Source of the DNA: Paulinella micropora
Lineage: Eukaryota; Cercozoa; Imbricatea; Euglyphida; Paulinellidae
Direction of reading: 5' to 3'
Assembly: GCA_019918135.1 (NCBI GenBank)
Contig: WBZZ01005867.1
Location: forward strand, 112,501 to 176,500
DNA length: 64,000 bases
Numbering within the stretch: position 1 is the stretch's first letter; every line of letters begins with the position of its first letter. The translations under genes were made by a program, and so were the position numbers. Positions 31,503 through 41,599 of the stretch are shown piece by piece. Under the pieces are notes generated by a model, which saw only the letters and a list, made by a program, of their open reading frames with translations, had not been told where the DNA came from and did no database searches.

Positions 31503-32154
31503 TATGACTCCTATATATAATTATATTATTTTAATTATTTTAAATAGAAAATCCACCAGTCTTCAAAAACGCGAAAACGCCGTTGTGGCGACTTGGACAC
31601 TTGAGAGTGGTATTAAGCAGGCTAAAGGAGACAATTCTTCTTAGTATTAATAGTGTCCAGGGTTCCGACCCGTTTTTTTAGAATTTTTTTAAGAGGGGGT
31701 ATAATAAAAAGGGGAGAGGGAAAAAAATTTACTTTTTTTAATAAAAGGTTGGACAGGTTGGACAATATAAAAAATGTGTAATACGAAGAAGAATTATATA
31801 ATAAATATTGAAATTTAATAACAAAAAAGTGTCCAACCTTTGAAAAACCGACTTGGCCGTGGCCGACCATGGGGTTGGCCACCAATAGGAGAAGATATTT
31901 TCACTCACCCTGCTCTTGTATTCATCCAAAAAAATATCGTTATGGCGAAGGTAATATTAGATTTATAAGCAAAAAAAAACGATACAGACGAAAAAAAAAT
32001 TAAAAGGTTAGGGTAGCGGAGTGTAAAACATCCTTTGGAATTGAACCCGCAACCTAAAATTTCAATGACTACCTTCATACCCATTGGTTTTACCTCCCCC
32101 ACAACCTACCAGTCATATAGGAAAAAAAGTGTTTGAAGTATTATCCACACGCCA

Positions 32155-32804
32155 AATTCTAGAAAATTCTATTTTTGCGAATATGTCCATCATCCGTTTG
32201 GTCGTTTGGTGACCAAAGAACCAAAAGGAATTTTGCAGATTTTCACCGAGGCGACCAAAAGAGTTTCTATGTCAGGGGAACTAATTCCGAGAGAAAATAA
32301 AACCAAAAATGATTGGTTGGAAAATTTAGAAATACAAAAACTTAGCAAGGAACGGCTTATGAAAAGCAAAATAATATGCGAAGAAAGAATTTCTAAAGCA
32401 GATAAAGAAATTGCACGTCTCATTGAAAAGAAACAGACAGACATAATTAAGGTTGATGCTATCAATGAGATGTTAAAACGAATGACTATTGAAAATAATG
32501 AAGTAGAGGAGGATAAACTTATTCGCTTGAGAAAAAAGAAATTGGAACAGAAAAAAAGTAAAGAAATTGATAATTTTTATAGGTGGAAAAAAGATAATCG
32601 TGGACAACTTTCCGCTATTGTCATGAATAATATTCGCTGGAATTGAGAACGAGCATTTATCGTTTAATGCTTCTTTCAACAAATATTCCAGTGATGGTAT
32701 TAATGAATATGTAAATGATAGCATTAATAGCACTATTAAAAGTAAAAACGATAGAAACATGCACAGAGTCTTCAGAACCGAGAGTGTGGATAGCAACTCG
32801 GAAT
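32155..32804 (+). pseudogene. Coiled-coil protein in right flank, frameshifted
   Basis: The main frame is open to 32646 and reads back without ATG to about 32140 (FYFCEYVHHPFGRLVTKEPK). The first in-frame ATG is at 32270. The body is a long charged coiled coil (KQTDIIKVDAINEMLKRMTI, EEDKLIRLRKKKLEQKKSKE). A frame change near 32640 continues into NEHLSFNASFNKYSSDGINE and ends DSNSE at 32804. It lies outside the TIR; whether it is host or another element is unknown. 31947-32140 holds no gene. Confidence 0.5.
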
Positions 32805-32913
32805 AAAAAGACTTAGTGCAAAAATGGTTTTTTTTTAAAAACCAGGGGTTTAAACCCCACTTTTATTCAAAGAAATTTCTACTACACATGCTTTTTGGTG
32901 TGTGTGGTAGACT

Positions 32914-33396
32914 ATGGGAGAGCCGAACCAACTAGCCGATCAAGTCGGCGGAATCAACCTCAATCCTGCTCCTGCGGGTAAGTCCTAACTCTATTGTTTC
33001 TTTTTTATGTCAATGAATGTGGTTGTAGGTTTCTGGAAGCCTTTGAATGAAGTTGAAAAAAAAGCCCCACCAGAGACGAAAGACGCGCAATTTGTTCGCG
33101 TTTCTGCTGGGTTTGCGGGTGTTGGGATGCTAGATGGTTTGAGTGCTTTCTCAAGCGATGTCAAGTATTATAGTCATAGGGTTAGCGAGCGAAACGAGAA
33201 TTATCTTTTCGCTTGGGTGCCTGTGGATAAAACCATGAGAAACCCAAGAAAGAAAACTTACTTTCTTGTTTCTCTCAAGTTTGGGGAAGTTGGGGAAGAG
33301 GAGGAGGAAATCCTGGTTTTTCCTTCTCTCTCTGCCATAATGAAAAAGGTTGGTGATAAGGAAGAATCCATCAATTGGATTGTCCCCATTTTTTAA
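32914..33396 (+). CDS. Two-exon gene of unknown function
   Basis: Exon 1 (32914-32977) encodes MGEPNQLADQVGGINLNPAP and one more residue; exon 2 (33029-33396) begins FWKPLNEVEKKAPPE. The junction is in phase (Gly codon split G|GT). The 143-residue product has a beta-rich body (FVRVSAGFAGVGMLDG, VKYYSHRVSERNENYLFAWV, KTYFLVSLKFGEVGEEEEEI). No family recognised. A 10-bp stem (CTACTACACA...TGTGTGGTAG) lies directly upstream. Composition is AT-rich but less so than the viral element. An ATG inside the intron (33007) would give an alternative unspliced start. Confidence 0.66.
32978..33028 (+). other. 51-nt spliceosomal-type intron
   Basis: The sequence begins GTAAGT and ends TTGTAG, with a T-rich tract (TTGTTTCTTTTTTATG) and a CTAAC branch-like motif close to the donor. 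It contains in-frame stops (TCC TAA) relative to exon 1, and its removal joins two open reading frames in phase. Confidence 0.7.
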
Positions 33397-33459
33397 AACC
33401 TTTTTATTAAATGAAAGGGTTTCTCATTGTGTCGTTTTATTTTTGTTGTCCTCACTGCT

Positions 33460-33863
33460 GATCATTTATGTATGCAAGACTTGTCCAACCGCAAAGTATG
33501 AAACAAGCATTAAAAACATAAAAAACCAACATTTGACATATAGAAAACATACATAGAAAACAAAAAAGTGCCAAATGTTTAACATAAATTTATCAAACTA
33601 AGCACATTAAGAGAGATTACGACGAAAAGACACATAAACCATGTACACGCAGTTTATATATATATTTATGAAATAAAAATATGGTTTATGTGTCTTTTCG
33701 TCGTAATCTCTCTTAATGTGCTTAGTTTGATAAATTTATGTTAAACATTTGACACTTTTTTGTTTTCTATGTATGTTTTCTATATGTCAAATGTTGGTTT
33801 TTTATGTTTTTAATGCTTGTTTCATACTTTGCGGTTGGACAAGTCTTGCATACATAAATGATC
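33460..33863. repeat. Near-perfect 183-bp-arm palindrome with 38-nt loop
   Basis: Arms 33460-33642 and 33681-33863 are reverse complements with a single mismatch (GTGCCAAAT against GTGTCAAAT). Both arms start/end with GATCATTTATG and meet at AAACCAT/ATGGTTT. The loop (33643-33680) is AT-rich with a TATATATATATTTATG stretch. No ORF is meaningful here. No target duplication is obvious. It lies at the boundary between the AT-rich viral side and the richer sequence to the right. It could be a foldback element, a hairpin telomere-type sequence or an assembly artefact. Confidence 0.9.
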
Positions 33864-33867
33864 GATA

Positions 33868-34003
33868 TATATATATATAGCTAGTTAGCTGTCTATGTAA
33901 AATATTAATATAGGGCGATGGTGCGGTGAGCGCGGAGGCAGCGAGCACCGGCCTTCAGGTATCTATTGTCTATCTATCTGTCTATCTATCTATCTATCTA
34001 GCT
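33868..34003. repeat. TA and CTAT simple repeats
   Basis: A short (TA)n run after the palindrome and a (CTAT)n/(TCTA)n run at about 33959-34000, with a GC-rich 50-bp segment between. No gene is seen. Confidence 0.75.
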
Positions 34004-34115
34004 GGCCATGTATCTGTAGATAGAAGATACGCCCCCAGCGGCGTTGGCGGCCTCATCATCGTCTAGTTCCCAAGCCGCAACGGGATCCCCTTTGCCACCA
34101 AGTAGCATCCCAGCC

Positions 34116-34415
34116 ATGGAATTTGACGGATGGCCGCCAGAAATGGGTAGTTTTGTAGCAGTAACGGAGGCTGAGGGTAGAGAGGAAGTAGAGGAACTGT
34201 TTAGGGACGGAGCGATAAGAGCATGGAATGTGGGGAAAGTAGCATGTTGTTGGGTAGAGGAAGATGTAGCTATGGTAGAATTGATAATGTACGGCACTCA
34301 GGATCGAAATACGCTAACGGGCACATATGATCCTGCCCGATGTAATAGAAGTGGAGTGTGGAGTTTTAAGGTTAATGGATGCGAATACAAGGCAAGGAAG
34401 TCTGAAGATACTTGA
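34116..34415 (+). CDS. Small gene of unknown function
   Basis: 99 residues from ATG (MEFDGWPPEMGSFVAVTEAE); the frame is open upstream for 24 more codons (Ser/Ala-rich, no ATG). It contains VGKVACCWVEEDVAMVELIM and WSFKVNGCEYKARKSEDT, then TGA. After the TGA the same frame stays open for about 65 codons (AFDFWLTAEHKIPADSQETI) into a G run, so the gene may have been longer or the stop may be a mutation or an intron boundary. No family recognised. Confidence 0.45.
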   Translation: MEFDGWPPEMGSFVAVTEAEGREEVEELFRDGAIRAWNVGKVACCWVEEDVAMVELIMYGTQDRNTLTGTYDPARCNRSGVWSFKVNGCEYKARKSEDT

Positions 34416-34539
34416 AATGATTGCCGAGCTTTCGATTTTTGGCTTACAGCAGAACACAAAATCCCAGCAGATAGCCAGGAAACAATCCGAGGGATTCTAG
34501 ATGAGCTGGAAATTCCAATTAACAGCATGTGCAGTATGT

Positions 34540-34569
34540 TTAGAGGGGGCGGGGGGGGGGGGGGGGGGT
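34540..34569. repeat. Poly(G) tract
   Basis: GGGGGGCGGGGGG-type run of about 28 nt, followed by ordinary sequence. From 34570 to 35100 I see no gene: there is purine-rich GAGAGAAAGGGAG sequence at 34690-34765 and extremely AT-rich sequence (ATTAATAATAATATTAAT) at 34890-35030. Confidence 0.8.
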
Positions 34570-35104
34570 TGCATTAGAGTAGCTATGCATGATAGCCGAA
34601 CTCCACAGGAGACGTAGGGTAGCACTCAGGCTCTTTCATGCAGTAGCTTTATTGCTTTAGTAATATTCGTTTAAGTAATAATGGGGGGTGAAGAGAGAAA
34701 GGGAGGTAGAGCAAGAGAGAAAGGGAGACAGGGAGGGATGAAGAGAGAAAGTGACATAGCCTGAGCAAGAGAGTGTGTTTGGTATTAATAAGCTGTGACA
34801 CCATTTTAAGTTTAAACTTGGAGGCACGTACATAAGTGGATGTGTGCCACAGGGAAGGGCGAGGATGGGGCCTTTCTCATTTTTTTTCTTATGTAATTAT
34901 TAATATTAAGAATAATATATTATTAATAATAATATTAATAACACGAATAAATTAAATAAGTAGTACTATTATTATTTAATATTAATATTATAGTAATATA
35001 ATATTATTATCAATGATTTATTAAATACAACATTTTTGACTGAAATCAAAGGTGACAATTTAATAATAAAACTTAAACTAAAATAAAAAAAATTGCAGGA
35101 AAAA

Positions 35105-35325
35105 GTTATCATCACTTGTATAAAAAACTTTAACCTATATAAAAATGTTTGACTTCTATGAAAAAAAATTTTAACCTATATAAAAAAGTTTGACGTATAT
35201 GAAAAAGTTTGACGTATATAGGCGTCAAACTTTTTTATATACTTCAAACTTGTTAATACAGGTCGAAAAAGTTATATAGGTCGAAAAAGTTATATAGGCC
35301 GAAAAAGTTATATAGGTCAACTTGT
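35105..35325. repeat. Tandem and inverted 18-22-nt repeat cluster
   Basis: Repeated units are AACCTATATAAAAA(A)GTTTGAC, AAAAGTTTGACGTATAT (twice) and, in inverse sense, GGTCGAAAAAGTTATATA (three times). The centre TGACGTATATAGGCGTCA is palindromic, so the whole cluster can fold. No coding capacity. It may lie in the 3' LTR or non-coding tail of the adjacent retroelement, but no LTR pair could be shown. Confidence 0.7.
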
Positions 35326-36396
35326 AATGCCCCCAACGATAGCTCGTAAAAAGTCGGTAATACAGCCAAACACAGTCCTCAAAAGATGAGAATGATGTCT
35401 CGTTATATGAGCTCAGTGAAGCCAAAAAGGAAAACGGCAACAGACCAGGAATAAAATGGCATCAGGTCCAATCCGGACAAATAATACTGAAAAACAAGCT
35501 GGTGCACCTGTCACCAGGAAAAGGTACTTTTTACCGGCTATCCGGGGGTGATGCCTACAGTACCCCCTCCCGATTTTATGAAGGAAATAGCATTTTCGTC
35601 ATACACCTTCTGATTTCTTTCTGCAAATAGTATGCGCTATGGAGTCATGCCACACAGCGCATCGACCCACGGATAGACGATAAAAGACGATAAATATATC
35701 CTCATACGGCACGTCAAAGCGGATTCTCTAGCCTTTCTTGTAAATTTTGAACTCCTTCCCCTCAATTTTTTTTTCGGCAGTATGTCAAGAACAAACGTAC
35801 TATTAATAAAAAATACAAGCAACGTGGTGCTGTAGTACGATTCCCCCTTTGATCTCCTTCTTCTTCTTATCATTATCATTATTATTATCATTATTATTAT
35901 TATTATTCACAGGGAGATCGTAAGTACATTGTCTTTTTTAATGACATACCCTTGTATAAGGCGGATATCCTATGATATAGTATTAGGGGGCCAGTCCTAA
36001 TAGCTATATCCGAAGTCGAGGTGTATGTACCCGACCCTGCGATATACCGACACAAGTAGAGATTGACCGTGCTCAGGTACGACAGTATATAATCTATCGT
36101 AAAAAATAATTTAATGAAAGTTTCAGAGAACATTTCATTTTCGAGAACATCATCCAGGACTTGGAAAGGGTCATACCCGGGAACACCATCGCTCAATACA
36201 CTAGCGATCCCCGTATACGGTGTAGTATCATCGTCGATCGACCTTTCGCACTCGTATGTTGCGATCGAATGCCAAGTTATATCACTGAGTCTTTTTAATA
36301 TTCACATTGATAACTGATGATGCATGATCAAATCATGATACGCCGTGGGCAATCAATCAGTTTATTTGAGACGCATAAAGAAAAATAGTTTCTTTG

Positions 36397-37323
36397 TCAC
36401 TGCCTTCGTCGTCTGGCGCGGATTTCTTTGCCTGGTGGAGGACCACCAACAAAAGTCAGATCGACCTTTGACTGTTCGAGAATGTCCCAGATCTTATTAG
36501 GGATTCCGCCCAACGATAATTCAAAAGGGACATCAAGCACTCCTCTTGGCAGTGTCTGAATGGTCCACGCAGTGTAATCCTTGTCTCTGGGAGTAATTGT
36601 ATCATCCTATGTCTCGAGACTTTTTGCGTCTTTATATACTGGCAGATAATGTCTTGCCTTTGGATCCTCAACCGGGTCCATACTTCTCCAGAACTGGAGT
36701 ATCGGTTGTACTATCTTTGCGGCTGATGATATTTTGAGTGTCCGTGTGACACGCATCTGTCGTGGGACCGCCACGACCCGCATCAAGTATAAGTCTGAGA
36801 GAGTGTCATCAGCGACATGTTGTTCCGCTGGTCTCATCAGATAGAAAGCATTTTTCACCCATGCGATGGTTGCTATCGCATCGCCTTCCTTCCATCGCTC
36901 ATGGACAATCTCAACGTTGCCCGCGTTTGGGTCAGTGTCCGTCCCCTCCTCCTCCTGGTGGACGTCCTTTGATCTCATCGACCTCATCGCCTTCCTCGGT
37001 TGGTCGTTGATAAGATCATTCCGCGCTCTCCTTAGCTGCGCCTCTGTGATCTTCTCCTTCTTTCCGCTATGCTCTCGCGGAGACTTGGACTGAGTCCCCA
37101 CCGCGCTTATGCGGTCAGTCTTCTCCTTGCTGTCCACCTCACTCTCCTCCTTCTCAGCTATCGGTGCCCGATAAGCATCGTCTTGGTCTAAGCCAGCCTC
37201 CTTGTGGATGGGCGGCACCTCTTTGAAATCATCCTTCATCCGTTTTAACGCCTCCTCAACGGATTCATCTTCCAGTAAGAAGGGATCATACTTAATCAGC
37301 CTTCTTACATTCACAATTTGCAC
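36397..37323 (-). pseudogene. Retrotransposon C-terminal extension
   Basis: The readable part is MQIVNVRRLIKYDPFLLEDE, then acidic/basic sequence and RWKEGDAIATIAWVKNAFYL, RQMRVTRTLKISSAAKIVQP. A TAG at about 36608 interrupts it; the same frame continues with PRDKDYTAWTIQTLPRGVLD and ends RARRRRQ at 36397. No chromodomain seen. The function is unknown; similar tails occur after the GPY/F module in some Ty3/gypsy elements. Confidence 0.7.
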
Positions 37324-37329
37324 CTCCCT

Positions 37330-38420
37330 CTACCCCTGATCTTGTAGTTCAGAGGTCCCGTCTGTTCCATAATCTGATAAGGTCCTTTCCAGTGAGTGAA
37401 CAGCTTAGAGCTGACTCCCTTCGGGACTTGAGGATGGTACAATAGTACAATATCCCCGACCTGGAACTTGATCTGATTTGTCGCACCCCTTCAGCATCAG
37501 TCTTTCGGCGCTCCGCCTCTCTATGCGCCCTGACTATTTGTTCCACCTCCGTCTTCACCCTAAGTCTCATCCCAAACAACTCATCCGCATCCGCCCAAGT
37601 GTCTTTTGGGTGAAGGAGCGAAGTCGGGATATCAGGCTCACGCCCATATACTAACTGATATGGCGAGATTGAGCTCTTCGAGCCTCCTAACGCCGTAGAG
37701 GGTAGACAGTTCATTGCAAACGCAAATGATGGTGCTGCCTCGACCCATGCTCTTTGATTCTCCTTCTTCGTGCAATACATCTTTAGCGAGGCTTTGAGGG
37801 GTCTGTGTACCCGCTCGATTTTCCCATTTGCTCGCGGGTTATAGGCAGTAACATATTGCCATTTCATCCCGTAATACTTAGATAGTTTGTCGATGACCTC
37901 GTTATTAAAGTCCGAGCCTCGATCAGAACATATCTTTCTTGGTACTCCGATCTGTGAGATGATCCTATCGATTAGCGCCTCGGCCGTCGTCTTGCCGGTA
38001 ACGTCTTTGACAGGGATGATCCACACATAGTTGATGGCTCTGTCAATAGCCGTAAGGAGGTATTTGTAACCATCCTTCGATTCTGGGAAAGGTCCCACAT
38101 GATCAATGTGTATAAACTCAAACATCCCCGCATGAAGAGGAAATTCGCCAATCAGGCCGAAATTTGCCTTCAGTGGTGTTTTGTTTATCTTGCACGGGAT
38201 GCATGCATCCACCGCCTGATCTATCTCCTCCTTCATCTTCTTCCACCAGAATCGCCTCGCTACGAACATATGAGTTCGTTGTCGACCCGGATGCGCCAAA
38301 AGTTGGCAATTGTGGGCTGCGACAAATATAAATTCGTCTCAGACTCTCCGGTACCCAAAGGGTCCATTTGTCCGGCTGTGACGCATAGCGACCGTGAAGG
38401 CCCTTGTACCACAGTAGACC
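37330..38420 (-). pseudogene. Retrotransposon integrase (DD35E)
   Basis: The zinc domain has AHNCQLLAHPGRQRTH and DACIPCK (HHCC). The catalytic core has FEFIHIDHVGPFPESKDG (Asp 1), KICSDRGSDFNN (Asp 2) and NPRANGKIERVHRPLK (Glu), with 35 residues between Asp 2 and Glu. The GPY/F module is readable in the shifted frame near 37360-37470 as HWKGPYQIMEQTGPLNYKIR. Frame changes lie near 38290 and 37490. Confidence 0.9.
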
Positions 38421-39340
38421 ATCTCTCCATCCCATCTCCTTCATCTGATCTTTGATCGCTTTCGTCATCCGTAGCTCATCCGGGTTCTGATATAACTGTA
38501 TCATTTCTTTAAACTCCGGATCTTGAACCTGTTGTTGCCTCCATGCGGTAGGCGAGGCTATATGGATAGTACCATCTTTTAGCCGTATCCCGATTCTTTC
38601 CGGGTCATCGTCTAGGTCACTTCTCCGCTCTTGAGGAGGCTCCGCATAAACTTCCTGCGTCTCCTCTTCCTCTCTTATGTTCGCCTTCGCATTCTCATAT
38701 ACCTCATAGGACCACTCAGCGTCCTCCTGGGTATGTAGCTCACAACATATCCCGTGATCCGGGCCTTGTGGACTGTACCGTAGACCTGTGCGGTCATATC
38801 GGACTCCACTCGCCATCTCCATCGCCTCAATGTGGCTGACCTCATACACCTTGTCAGTGGACAAGTCTTCCATCTCCACCGTGGACACCAACGCCGATAC
38901 TTCTGAGTTAAACTCTAGCCTAGAGAGGCTATCAGCGACCACATTTCGCTTTCCCGGTAGATGGACCATTGTAAAATCGAAACAAGACAAGAACGCTTGC
39001 CACCGCGCCAGCCGTCCCGTCTGTTCATGATTCATCAACCATAACAGGTTATGATGATCAGTTCTGACAGTAAATTGAGGTCCTCCCCACAAATACTCTC
39101 TGAGCCTCTTGAGGGCCCATACTACCGCCAACGCCTCTCTTTGCCTTATGCAATAGTTTCTCTCCGCCGCACACAACTTCCTACTAATAAACATGATTGG
39201 GCGTAATTTCTTTTCCTCATCCTCTTGTTGTAATACAGCCCCAACGCAAACTTAGATGCGTCTGTATCGACTACGAATTGTTTCGTAAAGTCGGGCATCG
39301 TTAACACCAGTCCTCCGTCTTTCGGGTCTTTGTAAATGAG
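38420..39340 (-). pseudogene. Retrotransposon RNase H
   Basis: It shows FVVDTDASKFALGL (first catalytic Asp in the DTDAS motif), a frame change near 39190, then REALAVVWALKRLREYL (Glu helix) and FTVRTDHHNLLWLMNHEQTG (second Asp), VHLPGKRNVVADSLSRL (final Asp). This is the standard Ty3/gypsy RNase H arrangement. The segment to 38420 is an acidic tether to integrase. Confidence 0.88.
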
Positions 39341-40688
39341 ATCTTTGAGCGCATGAAACGCTTGCAAAGCCTCTTCGTCCCACTTCTCAAAGTCTCCAAA
39401 ATCTATCATTTTCTCCACTTTAGCCCTTGTTGCACCCCAATCGGGTATAAACTGGCTATAGTATTGCGCCATCGCAAGGAATGAGTGCAATTCAGTACGG
39501 TTCTTCGGTATCGGTCGATTCATAATCTCCTCCCTCTTCTCTTTGGATATCGAAACTCGATTATGGGAGATCTCGTACCCTAAGTATGTCACACTCGTCT
39601 TGGCAAGTTGACACTTCTTTAGATTGCACTTCAGGCCAAAAGCTCAGATGCGCCTGAATATATCGGACAAATGATCGATATGCTCCTCCATTGTGTTTAG
39701 AGTATACGATAATGTCATCGATATAGCAAAATGCATATTCTCCCGCCTTCTGTCCCCGCCTTCTCATAAAGCCACCGTCAGACAAATCATCGTACTGACT
39801 GCTCAACATCTTCTGCATCGCCTTCTGGAAAAGTCCTGGGGCTTGCTTGAGGCCCATCGGAAGCACTTTCCATTGGTATATTTCCATACCCACCACAAAC
39901 GCCGTCAGCCATCTGGACTTTTCCTCCAGTGGTATCTGCCAGAAGCCATTCTTAAGGTCAATGACCGAATAGAATTTTGCATTCCGCAGTACTCTCCTTC
40001 CTTCTTCTAATGTCGGGAGAGGATTTCTCTCTTCCTCCAGCACCTTGTTAACACGAGCATAGTTAACTGTCAGGCGCCATTCTCCTCCTGGCTTCGGCAC
40101 CATTCTCGGTTGTGAGACTATTGGAGATGTTGATCTCTCAATAAAGTCCTCATTGAGCAGCTGTCTTGCTAGCTCCTCCGCTATCTTCGCCTCATGTATA
40201 CTCAAATTTGCCCTTCGTGGTGCCGGTGACGGCTCCGCACCCGGTATTTTGTAAATAACCGCAGTGAAATCTTCAGGCTTGACACCACCTGCATGTGGAG
40301 GGTCAAAAATTTCCTTGTTCGCCTCTAATTTGGCTTTTAAAAGCTCCTTCTCCTTCTCCGTGCCTACTCCTTCTTCCAATATTTTCCGCGCCGCCTCTTG
40401 AAAATCTTCATCAGACATCTGCTTATGCTGCTTGAGGGGTTCTCTGTCCTCCTCCAAGCCTAAGTCCTCTTCCGAGACATCATCTAGGCCCGTCTTTTCA
40501 TACGTGACCGTGTCCGGCTCATCATCTTTACCGAGCTCCACCAGCATGTCAATGAGTCTCGCGTATTGCAAAGGAGCTTTACGGGTGTAAAAACCATCAA
40601 AGCATGTGAATGCTTGCGGTATCAATTTCAACTTGTCGAGGTCTCTGAGCTTCCCCTTGTATGCACTGCTCTGCTCACGAGTTCCCAT
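39146..40688 (-). pseudogene. Retrotransposon reverse transcriptase
   Basis: Motifs: ARQLLNEDFIERSTSPIVSQ (entry helix), GGEWRLTVNYARVNKV, FYSVIDLKNGFWQIPLEEKS (motif A, catalytic Asp), KVLPMGLKQAPGLFQKAMQK (motif B), YAFCYIDDIIVYSKHN (catalytic DD). The thumb/connection is in the next frame: YLGYEISHNRVSISKEKREE and LHSFLAMAQYYSQFIPDWGA. The frame change occurs near 39590-39650. Confidence 0.9.
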
Positions 40689-41560
40689 ACGACAATCACC
40701 ACTAGCTGTTGCTTGCGAGAGGGTACCGGTATAGGATGATCAATAAGCCGGTCCCTTATTTCCTGCGCCCATATCGCCTTCTCATTATATGGCAGGATAA
40801 TAGTATAGGGCTTATTATTTTCGAATAAAGTCCGTAAGCATTTCTTCACTTCAGTTAGTGAACGCGGCCACGTCGGCTTGTCACCCCAGAAATCAGTAAT
40901 AAAACTTTTAATAGTTTCTGGTGGAGTATCCGGGATTCGCCCCGTTCTCCTTGGTACAAACGCCTCCCTTTTTTCTTCTCCTACTTTCGCATGGAAACAG
41001 TATCCGTTAGTAATATGGACATCTGTTCCTACTCCTTCCGCGAATCTCGCCAACGACGGGCTTCTTTGTGCGACACATATAATCTCCTCCTTTCGCTTCT
41101 CGATTAAGTCATCAGTAGACTTTTTGTCCCAATGGCATGTCGGAACTGTGACAGTGCACACTTGGGATTCCCAATTGTCGGTCCAGGACAGTTCATCCGG
41201 TCTTACGACATGGGGGTGAACGTACACCTCAAGTGCCTCATGTGCGATGGCCATCTTTTTGTGATCCGTCGCTAGACTCAGCTCATAAGCCTCATAAGAG
41301 TCAGTAGCGTTGAAGGGATCAATATCGTTCTCTTCTCCTCTTTTTACTCCATATATCACTCGCCGTGCGGCGCAATCAATCACAGCCCCCATCGTAGCCA
41401 ATTGGTCATACGATAGTAATATTGACCCGTGGTAACCGGGGACGACATAGAGGTCCATACGGTATACTCGTGCGGATTTCAATTTAAAGGTCAGTGTGAT
41501 GATTCCCGTGATATCCGTCCGGCTGCTCACTCCTTTGAGAGTGCCCGTTGACTTTTTTCA
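40628..41560 (-). pseudogene. Retrotransposon protease region
   Basis: The readable start is VSSRTDITGIITLTFKL, then YVVPGYHGSILLSYDQLATM (the ILGxDxL flap-side motif of retropepsins) and GAVIDCAARRVIYG. The catalytic D-T/S-G triad should lie just upstream and is not readable, so the protease is truncated. The remainder (DIDPFNATDSYEAYELSLAT onward) is a linker to RT. The frame ends at about 40630 and the next begins in another frame. Confidence 0.65.
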
Positions 41561-41599
41561 TATTTCCGTCCACCCAGTCCCGGTATCAATTTAAAAACT

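Larger units (their letters stand above)
3838..31946. mobile_element. Endogenous polinton-like/virophage-like viral element
   Basis: The ends are defined by inverted copies of GCCATAACGATATTTTTT (near 3838 and, inverted, near 31946) and by ~1.6-kb terminal inverted repeats carrying the same small genes. Between them lie hallmark genes: primase-SF3 helicase, FtsK/HerA packaging ATPase, PLA2-like structural protein, S74-chaperone fibres, GIY-YIG nuclease and a tyrosine recombinase. This set and size (~28 kb) fit polinton-like viruses or virophages. No clear target-site duplication, DNA polymerase B or double-jelly-roll capsid was recognised. Many genes are interrupted, so it is probably a fossil integrated copy. 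The family assignment is inference. Confidence 0.82.
30337..31946 (-). repeat. Right terminal inverted repeat
   Basis: It is the inverted counterpart of the left TIR. It contains, reading outward, the primase N-terminal fragment, the zinc-binding gene, the DTSH gene and the basic helical gene, then T-rich sequence with GTCCAACC motifs, and ends at AAAAAATATCGTTATGGC near 31946. The pair of repeats shows many substitutions and indels, so the insertion or last TIR homogenisation is old. Confidence 0.82.
36397..41560 (-). mobile_element. 5'-truncated Ty3/gypsy-type LTR retrotransposon pol
   Basis: Reading leftward the order is protease, RT, RNase H, integrase and a long C-terminal extension: the Ty3/gypsy order (integrase last). 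At least five frame changes break the polyprotein. No gag is found to the right of 41560, where a + strand coiled-coil gene begins. No matching LTR pair was recognised; sequence 35330-36396 is non-coding apart from a doubtful small frame and may contain 3' LTR. GC content is intermediate, unlike both flanks. Confidence 0.88.

Noticed and set aside
31980-32100. Possible - strand tRNA or tRNA-derived SINE (GGTTCAATTCC B-box-like motif)
   Set aside because: The T-stem does not pair, no anticodon stem or acceptor stem can be drawn; only a chance B-box-like match.
33007-33396. Unspliced single-exon start at ATG 33007
   Set aside because: The ATG lies in a T-rich GT...AG segment whose removal gives a longer in-phase protein; kept only as an alternative.
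35903-36196. 97-codon - strand frame left of the retrotransposon
   Set aside because: No homology or start context; probably non-coding 3' region or LTR.
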